A DNA stretch of 64,000 bases from Dillenia suffruticosa (Eukaryota; Streptophyta; Magnoliopsida; Dilleniales; Dilleniaceae), in assembly GCA_033439265.1 (NCBI GenBank), contig JAVTVX010000030.1:8877774-8941773 (forward strand), given 5' to 3'. Below are positions 32,057 to 44,650 of this stretch, one piece after another; within the stretch, counting starts at the first letter, position 1; each line of letters begins with the position of its first letter. A model generated the notes under the pieces. The model ran no database searches. It saw only the letters and a list, made by a program, of their open reading frames with translations, and was not told where the DNA came from. The translations under genes and the position numbers were made by a program.

Positions 32057-34046
32057 CCGTCGATGTCAATAGAGAGCCGAATTTGTGATTTTGTAAAATA
32101 AGTATTCAAAGGAAAAAATTAAATGAAATATCATTGAAAAGAATATTCTCAAATTATTGCCTAACATAAGATAGAATTGGTTTAGAATAGCAAGTTTGGA
32201 AGCAAGGGAAGGAGGAATAATTTTGGGATATTCGATTGAATTGGTTTAGAATAATTTCTTAACATGGGTTAGAATATTGTAATATTATTCCTCTAACAAC
32301 CCCTTTCAAACTCAACAGCCGGTAGTGGCTACCAAGTTTGAGTTTGGAAACCAAGTCATAAAATTTTGTTGACTGAGTGCAATTAGAATAATGATTTATG
32401 AATTATACTTGCATTTTTAAAGTTGCACTTTCTATTAGAAATATTGTAATATTATTCCTCTAACAACCCCTTTCAAACCAAGTCACCTTTTAGGGCAGTG
32501 CCGGCTAAGCCATTTTTACTATTAGAAATTGCACTTTCTTATTGGTAGAATTAATGCACTTTCTTATTCTATAGAGGGAAAAAGAGTCCAAAATTCTTAA
32601 GGTAGGATAGTAAAGTTACAAGTTAAGAGTGTAAGAGTTTTTAGAGTTTGTTCATGTGAAGTTAAAAAATCATATGCACTTCTAAATAAATGTGTGTATT
32701 GTGTAAAAATAAAGGTATGGGGAAGAAGAAACGATTGAGCCTCTCAAAGAATGCACCAAAAAATGCAGCCCTTGTCCATGTTCTTGCATTAGACATACAT
32801 GTTTACAAGAACATTCAATTCTCTCATTTATAGTATCAAATAATTTTTAGTGCCAAAAAAGCTTTTATAATGATTAGCCATTTTTACTATTTCCTTTGGT
32901 TGCATCATTTAGAAATTATATATGTTCTATAGATGATCGTTTAAGCATGTGTAAGCATGTTTTAACATGTTATATATCTTAACACGCTTTATTGAATTTC
33001 ATGTTTAGTGGTTAATCTAATATCGCTTCAAAATGGGCCAAAAATTATAGCTGAAGGAGGGCAATTTCTTGCTACGAAAACATGTAAATTATTAAAAATT
33101 TACTTCTCACTAAATCCTTTGCATGATATGTCTTTTAAAAGCTCTGAAAGTCTATTTTATTTAAAAGAAAATAGTGCAAAATTTATAGTTAGGTAGAGAA
33201 AGATATCGGTGAAAAAAACAATATGATCAGACTATCAAGATGGTAGAATTCAGGGTATTTCAGGCTTTCGTATCCAAAATCAAAGTTATGTTCTTTATTT
33301 TAAAATCATAACAATTTAAGAAAAAGATTATACGTAATCATAAGATATCGACTAGGCATACACATACATGGTACTTGAAATTTCATCGAGATTTTGACGA
33401 GTTTGAGGTCTAGTTTGTTGAGGTGTGGATCGGAAAACAGAACTAGGAATGGAGAGCTCGACTTCTCCATCCCAATGTATTGTGGTGCTCTATGCTAGTG
33501 TATGCCTGAGGTATTCAGGGGAAAGAGAGATGGACATTTGCCTTGTCGACACCACACAATAACCCTAATGTGATACTCTTGTCGGCTTAAATTCAACAAC
33601 TCTTGCCCTTCTATGGGCCCCACCTAGCCTTATTTACTATTGGTAACAGCCAAATATCATTTTTTTAAAGTAATAATACAGACTTCGAAACAAGGAAAAA
33701 TACATATTAAATATTCTCTTCAGCTCCCTATCATTTCTAACTCGTTTTCTTAAGTTTACATAGATTAGAACTTTTGAATTGTTTATCAAATGTTTTTAGT
33801 CGTTTTTCTGTACTATGGGAAGTTATTTGCTATAAAACACATCAATAACTATTTTCTAGTTAGGGCATCTGACACTTTAACCACAAAGTTACATATTTAT
33901 TTTAAAATTTTTCAAAACTTGGGTTTGGTATCTCACGAAAAGTTATCATCTTTCTCTTCCTTTTTTTTTTTAAAATTTTCTCAATATGACTCCAACTTTC
34001 AACAATTTTAGAATGTTAAAACCTGACTCTTTGAGAAATAGAGAAC

Positions 34047-34383
34047 ATGGTAGAGAATATCATAATCAAAGCGAAGGACTACGATAACAAATTAAATAGA
34101 TTCAATGGAAATGGAATCAACTTACTGTGGGAGCTACAAAATAAAATTGTTTCTTCAAAATAATTGAAGATCTATTAATGTAATGGATCCAGACCACCCA
34201 AAGCCTCGTCCACTACATAGCAAAAGTACGAATGAACAAAAACAGGCCCACACAAAGTACGACAATAACAAAGAACATTGTAGAGAGTTCATTATGGACA
34301 GCCTCTCAAACCATTGTATTGAACTTTTTAGAAGTTATGAAAATGCGAACAAATTAGATCAGTATGTTTTTGTAAAAAAAATT
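34047..34383 (+). pseudogene. Copia gag relic (array unit 2)
   Basis: As in unit 1, with a small deletion causing a frameshift in the N-terminal piece. The second piece is an 87-residue frame from 34183 that runs past the usual end. It is non-functional. Confidence 0.75.
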
Positions 34384-34721
34384 TATTCCCCTATGCACTT
34401 CCTTGTCAAGATAATAACCAACACCCTAATACCGTATCCGACATGACAAAAAATTAATGCAGAATTCCTACCATTCATACATTATATAGAATGAAAAATT
34501 ATTCATCGTCCCCATAATCCGAACAAATATAATAAAAATATCTTTTATTCATCATTTGAATTATTCCAACAAATATAATGAATAAAATATATATTCGCTA
34601 TCGAAATCATCGGGTCAGATATATCTTAAAATTAAAAATGACATTTATTCATTACAAAACACATGGGCTGCAACTTGAGAACTATCCAAATAGTTGCACG
34701 TAGTGACAAGTTGAAGTTGAA

Positions 34722-35127
34722 TCAGTAGAGCCGGCAAGCATTAGAGCAAGAGTCCACGCAACTTGCCACCTCCTTTTCAGCTGTGAAAATACGAATATGT
34801 TATGGTACTCACAAAATTAAAATTGGGAAAGAAATAGTGGAATTACTACCAACCTGGATCTTGCTCGGTACTAAGTTGAGTGCACAAAGTAGAAGCACAA
34901 CCAAGCCTACAGAAATAATCGGTGTCCTTAGTGATGTCTTGCACAGAAGTTTTCTTTCCGATACACTGGGGCACACATTTTATCCCACATAAAACTGCAT
35001 TACCCCCTATAAGGCAGGGAATGAAGCATTTTGCATAGCATCCAGCAAAACTTGCATTTGAATGTCCCATAAGCATCGCAAAAATTAAAGCAATCACAAG
35101 ACTAGATTTAACTTGCTGTTTCTCCAT
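34722..35127 (-). CDS. Thionin-like secreted cysteine-rich protein, copy E (two exons)
   Basis: Minus strand: exon 1 is 34854-35127, the 73-nt GT-AG intron is 34781-34853 and exon 2 is 34722-34780, giving 110 residues and 12 cysteines. There is an N-terminal signal peptide with a likely cut after residue 25. The whole gene including its TATA-like box (35224-35232) recurs exactly 3,176 bp on as copy F. Compared with D, residues in the signal peptide and one in the loop after the sixth cysteine differ. All cysteines are kept. It is predicted to be secreted, with a defence-related role possible from family membership only. Confidence 0.8.
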
Positions 35128-35223
35128 CGTCTCTCTGGCTTAAACAAACTAGGATTCTATTTTCCCCACTAAAACTGATTTCAAGAATTATTGTGTTGGT
35201 CCAATACTCATTTGAATGGGTGG

Positions 35224-35232
35224 TTTATATAA
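35224..35232 (-). promoter_or_regulatory. TATA-like box of thionin-like gene E
   Basis: TTATATAAA on the minus strand, about 100 bases before the start codon. Confidence 0.55.
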
Positions 35233-37222
35233 CCGTCGATGTCAATAGAGAGCCGAATTTGTGGTTTTGTAAAATAAGTATTCAAAGGAAAAAATTAAAT
35301 GAAATATCATTGAAAAGAATATTCTCAAATTATTGCCTAACATAAGATAGAATTGGTTTAGAATAGCAAGTTTGGAAGCAAGGGAAGGAGGAATAATTTT
35401 GGGATATTCGATTGAATTGGTTTAGAATAATTTCTTAACATGGGTTAGAATATTGTAATATTATTCCTCTAACAACCCCTTTCAAACTCAACAGCCGGTA
35501 GTGGCTACCAAGTTTGAGTTTGGAAACCAAGTCATAAAATTTTGTTGACTGAGTGCAATTAGAATAATGATTTATGAATTATACTTGCATTTTTAAAGTT
35601 GCACTTTCTATTAGAAATATTGTAATATTATTCCTCTAACAACCCCTTTCAAACCAAGTCACCTTTTAGGGCAGTGCCGGCTAAGCCATTTTTACTATTA
35701 GAAATTGCACTTTCTTATTGGTAGAATTAATGCACTTTCTTATTCTATAGAGGGAAAAAGAGTCCAAAATTCTTAAGGTAGGATAGTAAAGTTACAAGTT
35801 AAGAGTGTAAGAGTTTTTAGAGTTTGTTCATGTGAAGTTAAAAAATCATATGCACTTCTAAATAAATGTGTGTATTGTGTAAAAATAAAGGTATGGGGAA
35901 GAAGAAACGATTGAGCCTCTCAAAGAATGCACCAAAAAATGCAGCCCTTGTCCATGTTCTTGCATTAGACATACATGTTTACAAGAACATTCAATTCTCT
36001 CATTTATAGTATCAAATAATTTTTAGTGCCAAAAAAGCTTTTATAATGATTAGCCATTTTTACTATTTCCTTTGGTTGCATCATTTAGAAATTATATATG
36101 TTCTATAGATGATCGTTTAAGCATGTGTAAGCATGTTTTAACATGTTATATATCTTAACACGCTTTATTGAATTTCATGTTTAGTGGTTAATCTAATATC
36201 GCTTCAAAATGGGCCAAAAATTATAGCTGAAGGAGGGCAATTTCTTGCTACGAAAACATGTAAATTATTAAAAATTTACTTCTCACTAAATCCTTTGCAT
36301 GATATGTCTTTTAAAAGCTCTGAAAGTCTATTTTATTTAAAAGAAAATAGTGCAAAATTTATAGTTAGGTAGAGAAAGATATCGGTGAAAAAAACAATAT
36401 GATCAGACTATCAAGATGGTAGAATTCAGGGTATTTCAGGCTTTCGTATCCAAAATCAAAGTTATGTTCTTTATTTTAAAATCATAACAATTTAAGAAAA
36501 AGATTATACGTAATCATAAGATATCGACTAGGCATACACATACATGGTACTTGAAATTTCATCGAGATTTTGACGAGTTTGAGGTCTAGTTTGTTGAGGT
36601 GTGGATCGGAAAACAGAACTAGGAATGGAGAGCTCGACTTCTCCATCCCAATGTATTGTGGTGCTCTATGCTAGTGTATGCCTGAGGTATTCAGGGGAAA
36701 GAGAGATGGACATTTGCCTTGTCGACACCACACAATAACCCTAATGTGATACTCTTGTCGGCTTAAATTCAACAACTCTTGCCCTTCTATGGGCCCCACC
36801 TAGCCTTATTTACTATTGGTAACAGCCAAATATCATTTTTTTAAAGTAATAATACAGACTTCGAAACAAGGAAAAATACATATTAAATATTCTCTTCAGC
36901 TCCCTATCATTTCTAACTCGTTTTCTTAAGTTTACATAGATTAGAACTTTTGAATTGTTTATCAAATGTTTTTAGTCGTTTTTCTGTACTATGGGAAGTT
37001 ATTTGCTATAAAACACATCAATAACTATTTTCTAGTTAGGGCATCTGACACTTTAACCACAAAGTTACATATTTATTTTAAAATTTTTCAAAACTTGGGT
37101 TTGGTATCTCACGAAAAGTTATCATCTTTCTCTTCCTTTTTTTTTTTAAAATTTTCTCAATATGACTCCAACTTTCAACAATTTTAGAATGTTAAAACCT
37201 GACTCTTTGAGAAATAGAGAAC

Positions 37223-37559
37223 ATGGTAGAGAATATCATAATCAAAGCGAAGGACTACGATAACAAATTAAATAGATTCAATGGAAATGGAATCAACTTA
37301 CTGTGGGAGCTACAAAATAAAATTGTTTCTTCAAAATAATTGAAGATCTATTAATGTAATGGATCCAGACCACCCAAAGCCTCGTCCACTACATAGCAAA
37401 AGTACGAATGAACAAAAACAGGCCCACACAAAGTACGACAATAACAAAGAACATTGTAGAGAGTTCATTATGGACAGCCTCTCAAACCATTGTATTGAAC
37501 TTTTTAGAAGTTATGAAAATGCGAACAAATTAGATCAGTATGTTTTTGTAAAAAAAATT
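37223..37559 (+). pseudogene. Copia gag relic (array unit 3)
   Basis: Identical in the compared stretches to the relic at 34047, including its frameshift. Confidence 0.75.
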
Positions 37560-37897
37560 TATTCCCCTATGCACTTCCTTGTCAAGATAATAACCAACAC
37601 CCTAATACCGTATCCGACATGACAAAAAATTAATGCAGAATTCCTACCATTCATACATTATATAGAATGAAAAATTATTCATCGTCCCCATAATCCGAAC
37701 AAATATAATAAAAATATCTTTTATTCATCATTTGAATTATTCCAACAAATATAATGAATAAAATATATATTCGCTATCGAAATCATCGGGTCAGATATAT
37801 CTTAAAATTAAAAATGACATTTATTCATTACAAAACACATGGGCTGCAACTTGAGAACTATCCAAATAGTTGCACGTAGTGACAAGTTGAAGTTGAA

Positions 37898-38303
37898 TCA
37901 GTAGAGCCGGCAAGCATTAGAGCAAGAGTCCACGCAACTTGCCACCTCCTTTTCAGCTGTGAAAATACGAATATGTTATGGTACTCACAAAATTAAAATT
38001 GGGAAAGAAATAGTGGAATTACTACCAACCTGGATCTTGCTCGGTACTAAGTTGAGTGCACAAAGTAGAAGCACAACCAAGCCTACAGAAATAATCGGTG
38101 TCCTTAGTGATGTCTTGCACAGAAGTTTTCTTTCCGATACACTGGGGCACACATTTTATCCCACATAAAACTGCATTACCCCCTATAAGGCAGGGAATGA
38201 AGCATTTTGCATAGCATCCAGCAAAACTTGCATTTGAATGTCCCATAAGCATCGCAAAAATTAAAGCAATCACAAGACTAGATTTAACTTGCTGTTTCTC
38301 CAT
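37898..38303 (-). CDS. Thionin-like secreted cysteine-rich protein, copy F (two exons)
   Basis: Minus strand: exon 1 is 38030-38303, the 73-nt GT-AG intron is 37957-38029 and exon 2 is 37898-37956. The predicted exon 1 protein is identical to that of copy E, as are the intron and exon 2 by eye. The signal peptide, 12 cysteines and TATA-like box (38400-38408) are the same. Either the duplication is very recent, gene conversion keeps the copies alike, or the assembly duplicated a unit. If real, E and F give two doses of one product. Confidence 0.8.
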
Positions 38304-38399
38304 CGTCTCTCTGGCTTAAACAAACTAGGATTCTATTTTCCCCACTAAAACTGATTTCAAGAATTATTGTGTTGGTCCAATACTCATTTGAATGGGTGG

Positions 38400-38408
38400 T
38401 TTATATAA
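38400..38408 (-). promoter_or_regulatory. TATA-like box of thionin-like gene F
   Basis: TTATATAAA on the minus strand, about 100 bases before the start codon. Confidence 0.55.
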
Positions 38409-40433
38409 CCGTCGATGTCAATAGAGAGCCGAATTTGTGGTTTTGTAAAATAAGTATTCAAAGGAAAAAATTAAATGAAATATCATTGAAAAGAATATTC
38501 TCAAATTATTGCCTAACATAAGATAGAATTGGTTTAGAATAGCAAGTTTGGAAGCAAGGGAAGGAGGAATAATTTTGGGATATTCGATTGAATTGGTTTA
38601 GAATAATTTCTTAACATGGGTTAGAATATTGTAATATTATTCCTCTAACAACCCCTTTCAAACTCAACAGCCGGTAGTGGCTACCAAGTTTGAGTTTGGA
38701 AACCAAGTCATAAAATTTTGTTGACTGAGTGCAATTAGAATAATGATTTATGAATTATACTTGCATTTTTAAAGTTGCACTTTCTATTAGAAATATTGTA
38801 ATATTATTCCTCTAACAACCCCTTTCAAACCAAGTCACCTTTTAGGGCAGTGCCGGCTAAGCCATTTTTACTATTAGAAATTGCACTTTCTTATTGGTAG
38901 AATTAATGCACTTTCTTATTCTATAGAGGGAAAAAGAGTCCAAAATTCTTAAGGTAGGATAGTAAAGTTACAAGTTAAGAGTGTAAGAGTTTTTAGAGTT
39001 TGTTCATGTGAAGTTAAAAAATCATATGCACTTCTAAATAAATGTGTGTATTGTGTAAAAATAAAGGTATGGGGAAGAAGAAACGATTGAGCCTCTCAAA
39101 GAATGCACCAAAAAATGCAGCCCTTGTCCATGTTCTTGCATTAGACATACATGTTTACAAGAACATTCAATTCTCTCATTTATAGTATCAAATAATTTTT
39201 AGTGCCAAAAAAGCTTTTATAATGATTAGCCATTTTTACTATTTCCTTTGGTTGCATCATTTAGAAATTATATATGTTCTATAGATGATCGTTTAAGCAT
39301 GTGTAAGCATGTTTTAACATGTTATATATCTTAACACGCTTTATTGAATTTCATGTTTAGTGGTTAATCTAATATCGCTTCAAAATGGGCCAAAAATTAT
39401 AGCTGAAGGAGGGCAATTTCTTGCTACGAAAACATGTAAATTATTAAAAATTTACTTCTCACTAAATCCTTTGCATGATATGTCTTTTAAAAGCTCTGAA
39501 AGTCTATTTTATTTAAAAGAAAATAGTGCAAAATTTATAGTTAGGTAGAGAAAGATATCGGTGAAAAAAACAATATGATCAGACTATCAAGATGGTAGAA
39601 TTCAGGGTATTTCAGGCTTTCGTATCCAAAATCAAAGTTATGTTCTTTATTTTAAAATCATAACAATTTAAGAAAAAGATTATACGTAATCATAAGATAT
39701 CGACTAGGCATACACATACATGGTACTTGAAATTTCATCGAGATTTTGACGAGTTTGAGGTCTAGTTTGTTGAGGTGTGGATCGGAAAACAGAACTAGGA
39801 ATGGAGAGCTCGACTTCTCCATCCCAATGTATTGTGGTGCTCTATGCTAGTGTATGCCTGAGGTATTCAGGGGAAAGAGAGATGGACATTTGCCTTGTCG
39901 ACACCACACAATAACCCTAATGTGATACTCTTGTCGGCTTAAATTCAACAACTCTTGCCCTTCTATGGGCCCCACCTAGCCTTATTTACTATTGGTAACA
40001 GCCAAATATCATTTTTTTTTAAGTAATAATACAATACTTTGGACACATATGGGTCTATATACAGACTTCAAAACAAGGAAAAATACATATTAAATATTCT
40101 CTTCAGCTCCCTGTCATTTCGAACTCGTTTTCTTAAGTTTACATAGATTAGAACTTTTGAATTGTTTATCAAATGTTTTTAGTAGTTTTTTCTATATTAT
40201 GGGAAGTTATTTGCCATACAACACATCAATAACTATTTTCTAGTTAGGGCATCTGACACTTTAACCACAAAGTTACATATTTATTTTAAAATTTTTCAAA
40301 ATTTGGGTTTGGAATCTCACAAAAAGTTATCATCTTTCTCTTCCTTTTTTTTTTCTTTAAAATTTTCTCAATATGACTCCAACTTTCAACAACTTTAGAA
40401 TGTTAAAACTTGACTCTTTGAGAAATAGAGAAC

Positions 40434-40769
40434 ATGGCAGAGAATATCATAATCAAAGCGAAGGACTACGATAACAAATTAAATAGATTCAACGGAAATG
40501 GAATCAACTTCAACTGTTGGAACTACAAAATAAAATTGTTTCTTCAAAATAATTGAAGATCTATTAATGTAATGGATCCAGACTACCCAAAGCCTCCTCC
40601 ACTGCATGGCAAAAGAATGAACAAAAACAGGCCCACACAAAGTACAACAATAACAAAGAACATTGTAGAGAGTTCATTATGGACAGCCTCTCAACATTTT
40701 ATTGAACCTTTCAGAAGTTATGAAAATGCGCACAAATTAGATCAGTATGTTTTTTGTAAAAAAATTTGA
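40434..40769 (+). pseudogene. Copia gag relic (array unit 4)
   Basis: Close to the unit 1 relic (MAEN start, one in-frame stop). It has small deletions near 40614 and 40693 that shift the frame of the second piece. Confidence 0.75.
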
Positions 40770-41104
40770 TTCCCCTATGAGTTTCCTTGTCAAGATAATA
40801 ACCAACACCCTAATACCGTATCCGACACAACAAAAAATTAATGCAAAATTCCTACCAATCATACATTATATAGAATGAAAAATTATTCATCGTCTCCATA
40901 ATCTGAACAAATATAATAAAAATATCTTTTATTCGTCATTTGCATTATTTGAACAAATATAATGAATAAAATATTTATTTGCTATCCAAATCATCGGGTC
41001 AGATATATCTTAAAATTAAAAATGACATTTATTCATTACAAAACATATGGGCTGTAACTTGAGACATTCCAAATAGTTGCAAGTAGTGACAAGTTGAAGT
41101 TGAA

Positions 41105-41148
41105 TCAGTAAAGCCAGCATGCATTAGAGCAAGAGTCCACGCAACTTG
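41105..41148 (-). pseudogene. Thionin-like gene remnant G: last 44 bases of exon 2
   Basis: The stop codon and the end of exon 2 are present, then homology stops at 41148 (gcaacttg). Intron, exon 1 and promoter are missing. This marks the right end of the tandem array. Confidence 0.8.
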
Positions 41149-42640
41149 GATGAAATATATCATAATAAAATTTATATAAAATTATACAATATATAACCCT
41201 ATATTATCTAATAATAAAAAATATATCATAACGCTCCTATAAGGTCTAGTGCTAAGATCATATCCAGGATGAAAATGGAGATGGAGGAAACAAAAAGAAA
41301 AAGAGTTTGAAAGAGTTCAGAGAAATGAACCAGAACAAAAAACTGAGATAAAAAGGAAAAGAAAATTTGTAAAAATGACCAAAACTTTGTGAAATTGTGA
41401 CATACCAACTGCACACACATTCGATATCTCGTTACAATATTTACACTCATTATAGTATCCAATTTCACTTTATCACTTTTCATTTCATATACTCCAATAA
41501 TAATATTTTCACCCACCAACAAAGTTACTTATCACTTACCACCACCATATATTACAACCACCCTATGCTAAACTTAACACTCAACACCAACTTACCATAC
41601 TCTCACAAAACTTACCATCTCTTTTCACTCTCAATACCACCTATTACCTATTATCATATCATATATGCATGCATTCACATATCCCTATTGCAACTTATCA
41701 CATGCAGCCATCCCTAAAGCTATATACTAGACATTTTCAATACTTTAAAACTATAAAACAAACATTTTCAATATTTTTACAACTACATATATACTAGTTT
41801 TGGTGTAATTCATGAAACTTATCTGAAATAGGTTCATCACGAGAAACACTCGATCATGAATCATGTAATTGTATGAATGTAACATACGAAACATATCATG
41901 GCAAAAAAAAAGTATCTAGGTTTGATGATATATCCATGTTGAAAGTAACAAGTGATTGAAACCATGTGTTGAAGCATTTAATTTAATACCTGCATTAACC
42001 CATCATTCCTCTTAATTTAGAATACTATGACTTGTCTATTATATTAAATACAAATAAAATATTTTGCACTAATTTATATTGAAATAAACGGAGCAAAACA
42101 AAAGAGAAATTGTTTTTGGCACAAAAAAAGATAATTAAATTGGCAACAAAGAAATAACATATTTTTTGCACGAAAAAGAGAAAGTTAATTAAATTGGAGT
42201 TCAAATGGAAAATTGATTTTGGCGCGAACATTAAAGATTTTATTATAGAGTTATCATTGAGAAATGTTACAATGGTAAATTTGAAAATTAAATAGTAGAA
42301 TGTATATAAAATTATATAATATTGATAATTAATATAATATTATCATGATTTCACCAATATATTCCTCCCATTTGGCGTACTGGGCATGCCCCTGCATGCG
42401 GCTGCAACCGTGGAGACAAGAAGAATAGGGGCATAATTTATCAAAATTACATGTTTTTTCTTTAATTAACTATATATGTTTCAGAGTTTGTCAACTCCGA
42501 GTAGTTTTTGTGTGTAAAATTTGAATTGGGTTGAACTTGAACATAAAGGAGAAAATATCAATAACAAAGGGGCATACATATCAAGATGATCTGGAATTGG
42601 TTTTGAGGGTCTAGAATACGGTAATTAAGCGGGGAAGGGT
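41149..42640. other. Unassigned AT-rich region
   Basis: No gene or known element is recognised. 41400-41720 is very poor in G on the plus strand and has a long open frame only because of that composition. Similar AT-rich strings (tataaaattata) lie near both ends, at about 41170 and 42305. The end at 42330-42352 read in reverse (ggtgaaatcatgataata) is loosely like the start (gatgaaatatatcataata), so a decayed inverted-repeat transposon is possible but unproven. Confidence 0.4.
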
Positions 42641-42645
42641 TAGAG

Positions 42646-43029
42646 ATGGTCATAGGCTTCACATCAGGCCAAAGCTGCAAGAAGAATAGGAGTATGGGCT
42701 TCTATGGTAGCATCCCAATTATCGAGTTTGTTGGCTATCCAAAAGGCCAACAACCATCAAAGTTTGCTGCTCCCACTTCTAGTACCATATCTGAGAGCAA
42801 GTCAATGGAGTCGAGGAAAGAGGCTTGTCGGAATTGCAAGAGATTCCACCCCAAACCATATACCGAGCCTCCAAAGTGTTACCAATATAGAAAGGTGGGG
42901 CATTTTCGCAATATTTATCCCGAATTGGGCCTAGGTGGACATGCAGCTCATTTGAGTCGAGACTACCCAAGTGGCTCAAGAAGTGATCAATCAATTGTCT
43001 TTACACCATCAACTACTACCGCTCTATAG
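42646..43029 (+). pseudogene. Gypsy gag C-terminal part
   Basis: The 127-residue frame ends in a decayed zinc-knuckle region: CRNCKRFHPK, then PPKCYQYRKVGHFRN, where the second cysteine of the CX2C pair is Tyr and the last Cys is also Tyr. RNA binding would be lost. Sequence continues to about 43150 (YAMTNEEALNN) in another frame. Confidence 0.75.
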
Positions 43030-43150
43030 ATAGGGCCGGAGAGCAATACGGTGGCGGCTCCTCAATGTCCACAACCCAGAACTCAAATGAAAATCTATGC
43101 GATGACTAACGAAGAAGCCTTAAACAATTCGGATGTAATCATAGATACAT

Positions 43151-43452
43151 CCTCTTAAACTTGGATTTGGTAACTTAGAATGCAATATAAGTTTTATATG
43201 ATTTTATGTTAATGATTTGGCATGTTAGAAGTGAATTTATGGACCAATTTGAAAATTCTATGTAGAGAGGTATATGGATGATTATGTTATTATATGATGG
43301 TAAAATCACATGTAAAAGTATAAATCCCCATCATAGGAAAATTATATAATATGTTCATGATTGTGTAGTGTAACAAGATATTATGAGGAGTCATTTATGA
43401 AATATGTATTTTGGGGATTATCTAATAATTACTTGATGGTTTATACTATTAG
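43151..43452 (+). other. Non-coding spacer between gag and protease
   Basis: About 300 AT-rich bases with no coding similarity separate MTNEEALNNSDVIID from TMKIFGDDACV, which are continuous in related elements. The spacer ends in actattag directly before the coding sequence, so it may be an intron or a decayed one. Confidence 0.4.
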
Positions 43453-43721
43453 GTACAATGAAAATATTTGGTGATGATGCCTGTGTATTTATTAATATAG
43501 GTTTTAATAATTTATTTGTGAGCACGATATTTGCTTGGCATTCCAATAGGCCTTTGACTCCTTTTGAGGAAGAGTTGTTGGTTATCACTCCTTTGGGGGA
43601 GCAGCTAGTTAGGGATACAATCTATAAGCGCTGTGAAGTGAAAGTGGGTGAAGTAGTTCTTGAGGCGGATCTAATTCCAGTAGATATGGTGGACTTTGAT
43701 GCCATTTTGGGTATGGATTGA
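43453..43721 (+). pseudogene. Gypsy aspartic protease
   Basis: The frame reads MKIFGDDACVFINIG, where the usual active-site Asp-Ser/Thr-Gly of DXGST has become NIGF, so it is inactive. It ends in DFDAILGMD, the flap-to-end landmark of gypsy proteases. A stop follows at once. Confidence 0.8.
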
Positions 43722-43795
43722 TTATATCACCACCGACTTTCGTGGATTGTTTTACCAAGGAAGTAGAGTTCCATTGACTAGGGTGTTCCTAGCTT

Positions 43796-44650
43796 GTGTT
43801 TGTCAGTGAGCAACGAATTTTGCCAAACTATGTGATTTCAAGAAAAAAAGCAAGGAGACTAGTACATAAAGGATGTGAAGCCTACCTTGCGCACATCATT
43901 GACATTACGTTTGAGGATCCCAACTTGAGGGATGTTCCAATGGTAAATAAGTTCCCAGATGTCTTCCCGGATGAATTGCCCGGTTTACCTCCAATCTGAG
44001 AGTTTGAATTTGTCATTGATTTGGTTCCTAGTGCTACACCGATCTCAATCCCTCCGTATAGCATAGCACCTGCAGAGTTGAAGGAGCTAAAGGTGCAACT
44101 CCAAGAGTTTTAGAGAAAAGGTTCATCCGTCTAAGTACCTCACCTTGGGGTGCTCTAGTCTTATTTGTGAAAAAGAATGATGGTACTCTCCTGTTGTGTA
44201 TAGGATACCAGCAACTCAATAAAGTGACTATCAAGAACAAGTACCCATTGCCAAGAATTGATGATCTCTTCAATCAACTTCAAGAGGCTAAACTGTTCTC
44301 GAAAATTGATTTAAGATCAGAGTACCATCGGTTGAGAATCAAGGAGGATGATATCTACAAGATTGCGTTTAAAACGTGGTATGGCCATAATAAGTTTATG
44401 TTAATGCCCCTTGGGTTGACTAATGCTCTCACGACTTTCATAGATTTAATGAATAGAGTGTTCCACTTCCATTTGGACAAATTCTTTATTATGTTCATAG
44501 ATGATATCTTGGTGTATTCCAAAAATGATGAGGAGCATTTTGAGCATCTCTAGAGAGTGTTGCAAACTCTTCGGGAGAAGAAGTTGTACGCCAAGTTTTC
44601 TAAGTGTGAATTTTGGTTAAGAGAGATTGGCTTTCTGGGGGTATGTGGTA
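43796..44650 (+). pseudogene. Gypsy reverse transcriptase
   Basis: The pieces include VNKFPDVFPDELPGLPP (43945-43999), then after stops [35 protein letters not shown] and [12 protein letters not shown], then [13 protein letters not shown] with the intact FIDD catalytic motif (near 44495-44520). A stop follows at 44551, then [16 protein letters not shown]. The frame shifts near 44640. Confidence 0.85.

Larger units (their letters stand above)
29875..41148. repeat. Tandem array, 3,176-bp period, about 3.5 units
   Basis: Units start at 29875, 33076, 36252 and 39428 (marker gaaaacatgtaaatt). The spacing is 3,201 then 3,176 and 3,176; the last unit is partial (1,721 bp) and stops inside thionin-like exon 2. 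From about the thionin-like gene of unit 1 to about 40010 the period is exactly 3,176, and the stretches I compared between units 2 and 3 are identical. Each unit holds non-coding DNA, a copia gag relic on the plus strand, a thionin-like gene on the minus strand and the LTR-like segment. Confidence 0.9.

Noticed and set aside
33008..33196. Open frame of 62 residues repeated in units at 33008, 36184 and 39360
   Set aside because: It begins with GTG, has no recognisable motif, and is repeated only because the unit is repeated.
41397..41717. Open frame of 106 residues
   Set aside because: Explained by the lack of G on this strand. The predicted product is low-complexity and has no motif.
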